A stretch of DNA of 8,960 nt from Jatrophihabitans sp. (GTDB lineage: Bacteria > Actinomycetota > Actinomycetes > Mycobacteriales > Jatrophihabitantaceae): NCBI GenBank assembly GCA_025966255.1, contig JAOPVG010000063.1, forward strand, positions 1 to 8,960. The letters run 5' to 3'. A model generated the notes under the pieces. That model was not told where the DNA came from, did not search any database, and was given only the letters and a program-made list of their open reading frames with translations. Numbering within the stretch: the first letter of the stretch is position 1; the number at the start of each line of letters is the position of its first letter. This document shows, piece by piece, positions 6,278 to 8,960 of this stretch. The translations under genes and the position numbers were made by a program.

Positions 6278-8236
6278 ATGACCGTGGAAGGTGAGCTGCT
6301 GTGGGAACCGACGGCTGACTCCATCGCGCGGGCGCGGATCACCGGGTTCGGCCGGTGGCTGGGCGAGCACGGTGGCGTGACCCCGGGTACGTACGACGAG
6401 ATGTGGCAGTGGTCGGTCGCCGATCTCGACGCGTTCTGGTCGGCCCTCGCCGAGTGGTACGGCGTGCGCTGGCACTCCCGGCCCACCGCAGGGCTGGCCG
6501 ACGCGACGATGCCGGGAGCGCGCTGGTTCCCGGGCGCCACGCTGAACTACGCCGAGCACTCGCTGTTCCCGCCCTGTGGAGTGGCCGACGACGACGTCGC
6601 GGTCGTCTTCGTCCGCGAGGATGGCCTGGAGCGCACGCTCACGTGGGCGCAGTTGCGGGCGCAGGTCGGCTCGGTCCGCGCCGCGCTGGTCGCGTACGGG
6701 GTGGGGAAGGGCGATCGCGTAGCGGCCCTCGTCGCCAACTCGCCCGAGGCGCTCGTCGCGATGCTGGCGACGGTCTCGCTGGGGGCGATCTGGTCGTCCT
6801 GCTCTCCGGACTTCGGCTCCCGCGCGGTGGGCGACCGGTTCACCCAGATCGAGCCGGTCGTCCTCTTCGCCGTGGATGGCTACCACTACGGCGGCAAGTC
6901 CTTCGACATTCGCGACACCGTGGCGACCCTGCGTGCCGACCTGCCCACGCTGCGCGCGACCGTCCTCGTCCCTTACCTCGACGACGGGGCCACCGTGCCC
7001 GACTCGCACCGCTGGCCGGACCTCATCGCCGCGCCCGGTGAGCTGGCATTCGAGCCGATGCCCTTCGACGCGCCGATGTGGATCCTGTACTCGTCCGGCA
7101 CCACCGGGCTGCCCAAGCCGATCGTGCACGGCCAGGGCGGCATCCTGATCGAGCACGTCAAGCAACTCGTGCTGCACCTCGATCTCGGGCCCGGCGATCG
7201 CTTCTTCTGGTTCAGCACGACCGGCTGGATGATGTGGAACCTGCTCGTGTCCGGGCTGGCCGTCGGCTCGGCCATCGTGCTCTACGACGGGAGCCCGGCC
7301 TATCCCGAGATGGACGCGCTGTGGCAGCTCGCCGCGCGCACCGGCATCACCTGCTTCGGGGTGTCCGCGCCGTTCCTGCAAGCCGGCATGAAGGCCGAGC
7401 TGCACCCTGGCGCCAAGCTGGATCTCTCGCGCCTGCGTTCGGTGGGTTCGACCGGTGCGCCGCTGCCGCCCGAGGGCTTCGCCTGGGTGTACGACGAGGT
7501 CGGCCGCGATCTCGTCCTGAGCTCGCTGTCCGGCGGCACGGACGTGTGCACGGCATTCGTGGGCGGCGCGCCGACGCTGCCGGTGCGGGCCGGCGAGATT
7601 CCGTGCCGCATGTTGGGCTGCGCCGTCGAGGCGTACGACCCGTCGGGCCGGCCGGTGATCGGTGAGGTCGGCGAACTGGTGATCACCGCTCCGATGCCGT
7701 CGATGCCGGTCGCGTTCTGGAACGACCCCGACGGATCGCGGCTGCGCGAGGCGTACTTCGACACCTATCCGGGGGTGTGGCGGCACGGCGACTGGATCAA
7801 GATCACCGACCGCGGCACGTGCGTCATCTACGGACGGTCGGACTCCACCCTCAATCGCGGCGGCGTCCGGATGGGCACCTCGGAGTTCTACCGCGTCGTC
7901 GAGGAATTGCCCGGCATCGCCGACTCGCTCGTGATCGACACGTCGGGCGCCGGCACCGAGGGACGGCTGCTCCTCTACGTCGTCCTCGACGACGGCATCG
8001 CGCTGGACGACGTGCGCGACGAACTGCGAGCCCGCATCCGCAGCAACCTGTCCCCGCGGCATGTCCCGGACGAGATCGTGGCCATTGCCGAGGTGCCGCG
8101 CACGCTGAACGGCAAGAAGTGCGAGGTGCCGGTCAAGCGGGTGCTCGCCGGCGTGCCGCTGGAGCAGGCGGTCAGCGAGGGCGCTCTGAAGAATCCCGCC
8201 TCGATGCAGCCGTTCGTCGCGGCCGGAGCCAGGTGA
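6278..8236 (+). CDS. Acetoacetyl-CoA synthetase (acetoacetate--CoA ligase)
   Basis: Adenylate-forming (ANL) enzyme converting acetoacetate, ATP and CoA to acetoacetyl-CoA, AMP and pyrophosphate; it feeds ketone bodies or PHB breakdown products into thiolysis or lipid synthesis. 652 residues, typical for this subfamily. Motifs: N-terminal cap with FGRWLGE, MWQWSV and FPGATLNYAEH (84-94), shared by acetyl- and acetoacetyl-CoA synthetases; ATP loop YSSGTTGLPKP (271-281); TTGWMMWN (314-321); SGGTDVCTAFVGG (418-430), the signature that separates acetoacetyl- from acetyl-CoA synthetases; HGDW (503-506); YGRSDSTLNRGGVRMGTSE (518-536); and catalytic Lys613 in TLNGKKCEVPVK. The ATG at 6278 gives the expected N-terminus, just upstream of the cap. 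The stop overlaps the next gene's start (GTGA), which suggests co-translation with the PAP2 gene. No symbol is given because naming varies (acsA2/aacS). Confidence 0.93.
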   Translation: MTVEGELLWEPTADSIARARITGFGRWLGEHGGVTPGTYDEMWQWSVADLDAFWSALAEWYGVRWHSRPTAGLADATMPGARWFPGATLNYAEHSLFPPCGVADDDVAVVFVREDGLERTLTWAQLRAQVGSVRAALVAYGVGKGDRVAALVANSPEALVAMLATVSLGAIWSSCSPDFGSRAVGDRFTQIEPVVLFAVDGYHYGGKSFDIRDTVATLRADLPTLRATVLVPYLDDGATVPDSHRWPDLIAAPGELAFEPMPFDAPMWILYSSGTTGLPKPIVHGQGGILIEHVKQLVLHLDLGPGDRFFWFSTTGWMMWNLLVSGLAVGSAIVLYDGSPAYPEMDALWQLAARTGITCFGVSAPFLQAGMKAELHPGAKLDLSRLRSVGSTGAPLPPEGFAWVYDEVGRDLVLSSLSGGTDVCTAFVGGAPTLPVRAGEIPCRMLGCAVEAYDPSGRPVIGEVGELVITAPMPSMPVAFWNDPDGSRLREAYFDTYPGVWRHGDWIKITDRGTCVIYGRSDSTLNRGGVRMGTSEFYRVVEELPGIADSLVIDTSGAGTEGRLLLYVVLDDGIALDDVRDELRARIRSNLSPRHVPDEIVAIAEVPRTLNGKKCEVPVKRVLAGVPLEQAVSEGALKNPASMQPFVAAGAR

Positions 8237-8960
8237 CCGGCCGCCGCCGCCGGTTGCGGCGCGCCCCGCGCCGGTTGATCAGCATCCGGCGCGAGCTGGC
8301 CCGACTCGACCGGCGATTGCTGACCCGAGCGGCCGCGACCCGCTCACCCGGCCTCGACCGTGCCCTCACCGGGCTGAGCAACACGGCGAACAACGGAGTG
8401 CTCTGGTGCGGCGTCGCGGCGCTGCTGGCCGCCACCGGCCGGCGCCGGCCACGCACGGCTGCCGCCAGTGGCCTGCTCGGCCTGGGGATCGCCTCGACCG
8501 TCGTCAACGGCCCACTGAAGTTCGTGTGGCGCCGCGACCGTCCGCCGACCGACGTGCTCGGCACCCGCGGGCTGCTGCTGCCGCTGCCGCGCACCTACTC
8601 GTTCCCTTCCGGGCACTCGGCCTCGGCCTTCGCCTTCGCTACCGGCGTCGCCGTGGCCATGCCCGCAGCCGGGGCGGCGGTGCTGCCGCTCGCCGGCGCC
8701 GTCGCGTACTCGCGGGTTCACACCGGGGTGCACTATCCGAGCGACGCTGTCGTCGGGGCGGGTCTCGGAGCCGCGGCCGGTTTGGTCGCGGGCCGGGTCG
8801 CGACCACCGTCCGCGGGTCATCGGTGCAATACCCCGACGCCCCGAGCCTCGACGTCGAAGTGCCCCGGCACGCGGTCCTGCTCACCAGTCCGAACTCGGG
8901 TTCGGCTGACGGCCTCGACGCGGCTCGGGAGGCGCTCGAGGAGGCGGGCTTCACGATCGA
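8233..8960 (+). CDS. PAP2-family phosphatase fused to the start of a diacylglycerol-kinase-type domain (runs off right edge)
   Basis: Probable membrane lipid phosphatase/kinase fusion, 242 codons present. The first about 25 residues are very arginine-rich (GRRRRLRRAPRR), suiting a cytoplasmic N-terminus. The PAP2 part has all three signatures: KFVWRRDRP (96-104, K-x6-RP), PSGH (125-128), and SRVHTGVHYPSD (160-171) with catalytic His167 and Asp171. Hydrophobic stretches near 55-68, 78-92, 130-158 and 171-190 are likely membrane segments. After a hydrophilic linker (192-210), VLLTSPNSGSADG (215-227) and a helix resemble the nucleotide-binding start of the DAGK catalytic domain; this bifunctional architecture is known in actinobacteria. 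Substrates are not shown by the sequence; dephosphorylation of a lipid phosphate is inferred from the family. Start: GTG at 8233 inside GTGA, with CCGGAG (8223-8228) 4 nt upstream. The kinase half beyond residue 242 is unseen, so the fusion call is less certain than the PAP2 call. Confidence 0.85.
   Translation, partial: MTGRRRRLRRAPRRLISIRRELARLDRRLLTRAAATRSPGLDRALTGLSNTANNGVLWCGVAALLAATGRRRPRTAAASGLLGLGIASTVVNGPLKFVWRRDRPPTDVLGTRGLLLPLPRTYSFPSGHSASAFAFATGVAVAMPAAGAAVLPLAGAVAYSRVHTGVHYPSDAVVGAGLGAAAGLVAGRVATTVRGSSVQYPDAPSLDVEVPRHAVLLTSPNSGSADGLDAAREALEEAGFTI

Noticed and set aside
4996..6294. 432-codon open frame on the plus strand across metY
   Set aside because: Antisense to metY and lacks recognisable domains; valine/glycine/arginine-biased shadow.
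6178..6540. Extension of metY upstream to 6540
   Set aside because: The extra 121 residues are antisense to the ligase gene and unlike MetY; AGGAG and the conserved ETRQIHAGQ block support the ATG at 6177.
6215..8062. 615-codon open frame on the minus strand inside the acetoacetyl-CoA synthetase gene
   Set aside because: Same shadow effect; low-complexity composition, no motif, and it opposes a full-length ligase with every signature.
8236..8263. GCC/CGC-rich tract as a possible simple repeat
   Set aside because: It encodes the arginine-rich N-terminus of the PAP2 protein and has no regular unit beyond a few codons.

Overview
The window comes from the chromosome of a high-GC actinobacterium. 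GC is strongly enriched at third codon positions, GTG starts are common, and all five full or partial protein families have close actinobacterial counterparts. The order cannot be fixed from the sequence alone. The head-to-head glgE/glgP pair and the metY-metX pair both resemble the arrangement in Mycobacterium tuberculosis (from memory, Rv1327c/Rv1328 and Rv3340/Rv3341). There are no tRNA, rRNA, IS element, CRISPR or phage signals.

Layout. (1) 1-869, minus: N-terminal part of glgE, the maltose-1-phosphate maltosyltransferase, cut by the left edge. (2) 870-1109: divergent control region with a LacI-family-like pseudo-palindrome and two facing -10-like hexamers. (3) 1110-3698, plus: glgP, actinobacterial alpha-glucan phosphorylase. 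(4) 3699-3728: short convergent gap with a dyad that may be a shared terminator. (5) 6177-3729, minus: metY then metX, overlapping by 20 bp. (6) 6178-6277: second divergent control region, with an AT-rich island, a perfect 6+4+6 inverted repeat and a GTATAC core. (7) 6278-8236, plus: acetoacetyl-CoA synthetase. (8) 8233-8960, plus: a PAP2-family membrane phosphatase that runs into the beginning of a diacylglycerol-kinase-type domain, cut by the right edge; it overlaps the preceding gene by GTGA.

How the genes work together. GlgE lengthens alpha-1,4-glucans with maltosyl units and GlgP shortens them to glucose-1-phosphate, so the left third is a build/degrade pair sharing one control region. 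MetX acetylates homoserine and MetY replaces the acetyl group with sulfide, giving homocysteine for methionine synthesis. The right part joins activation of acetoacetate to a probable phospholipid-remodelling enzyme; the link between those two is inference from the overlap only.

The coding content is mostly ordinary core metabolism, and I see no convincing undescribed system. The parts worth a second look are the control regions (three genes with a -10-like hexamer placed for leaderless transcription, a LacI-like operator, and a metY leader too short for a SAM-IV riboswitch) and the AACS / PAP2-DAGK translational overlap.
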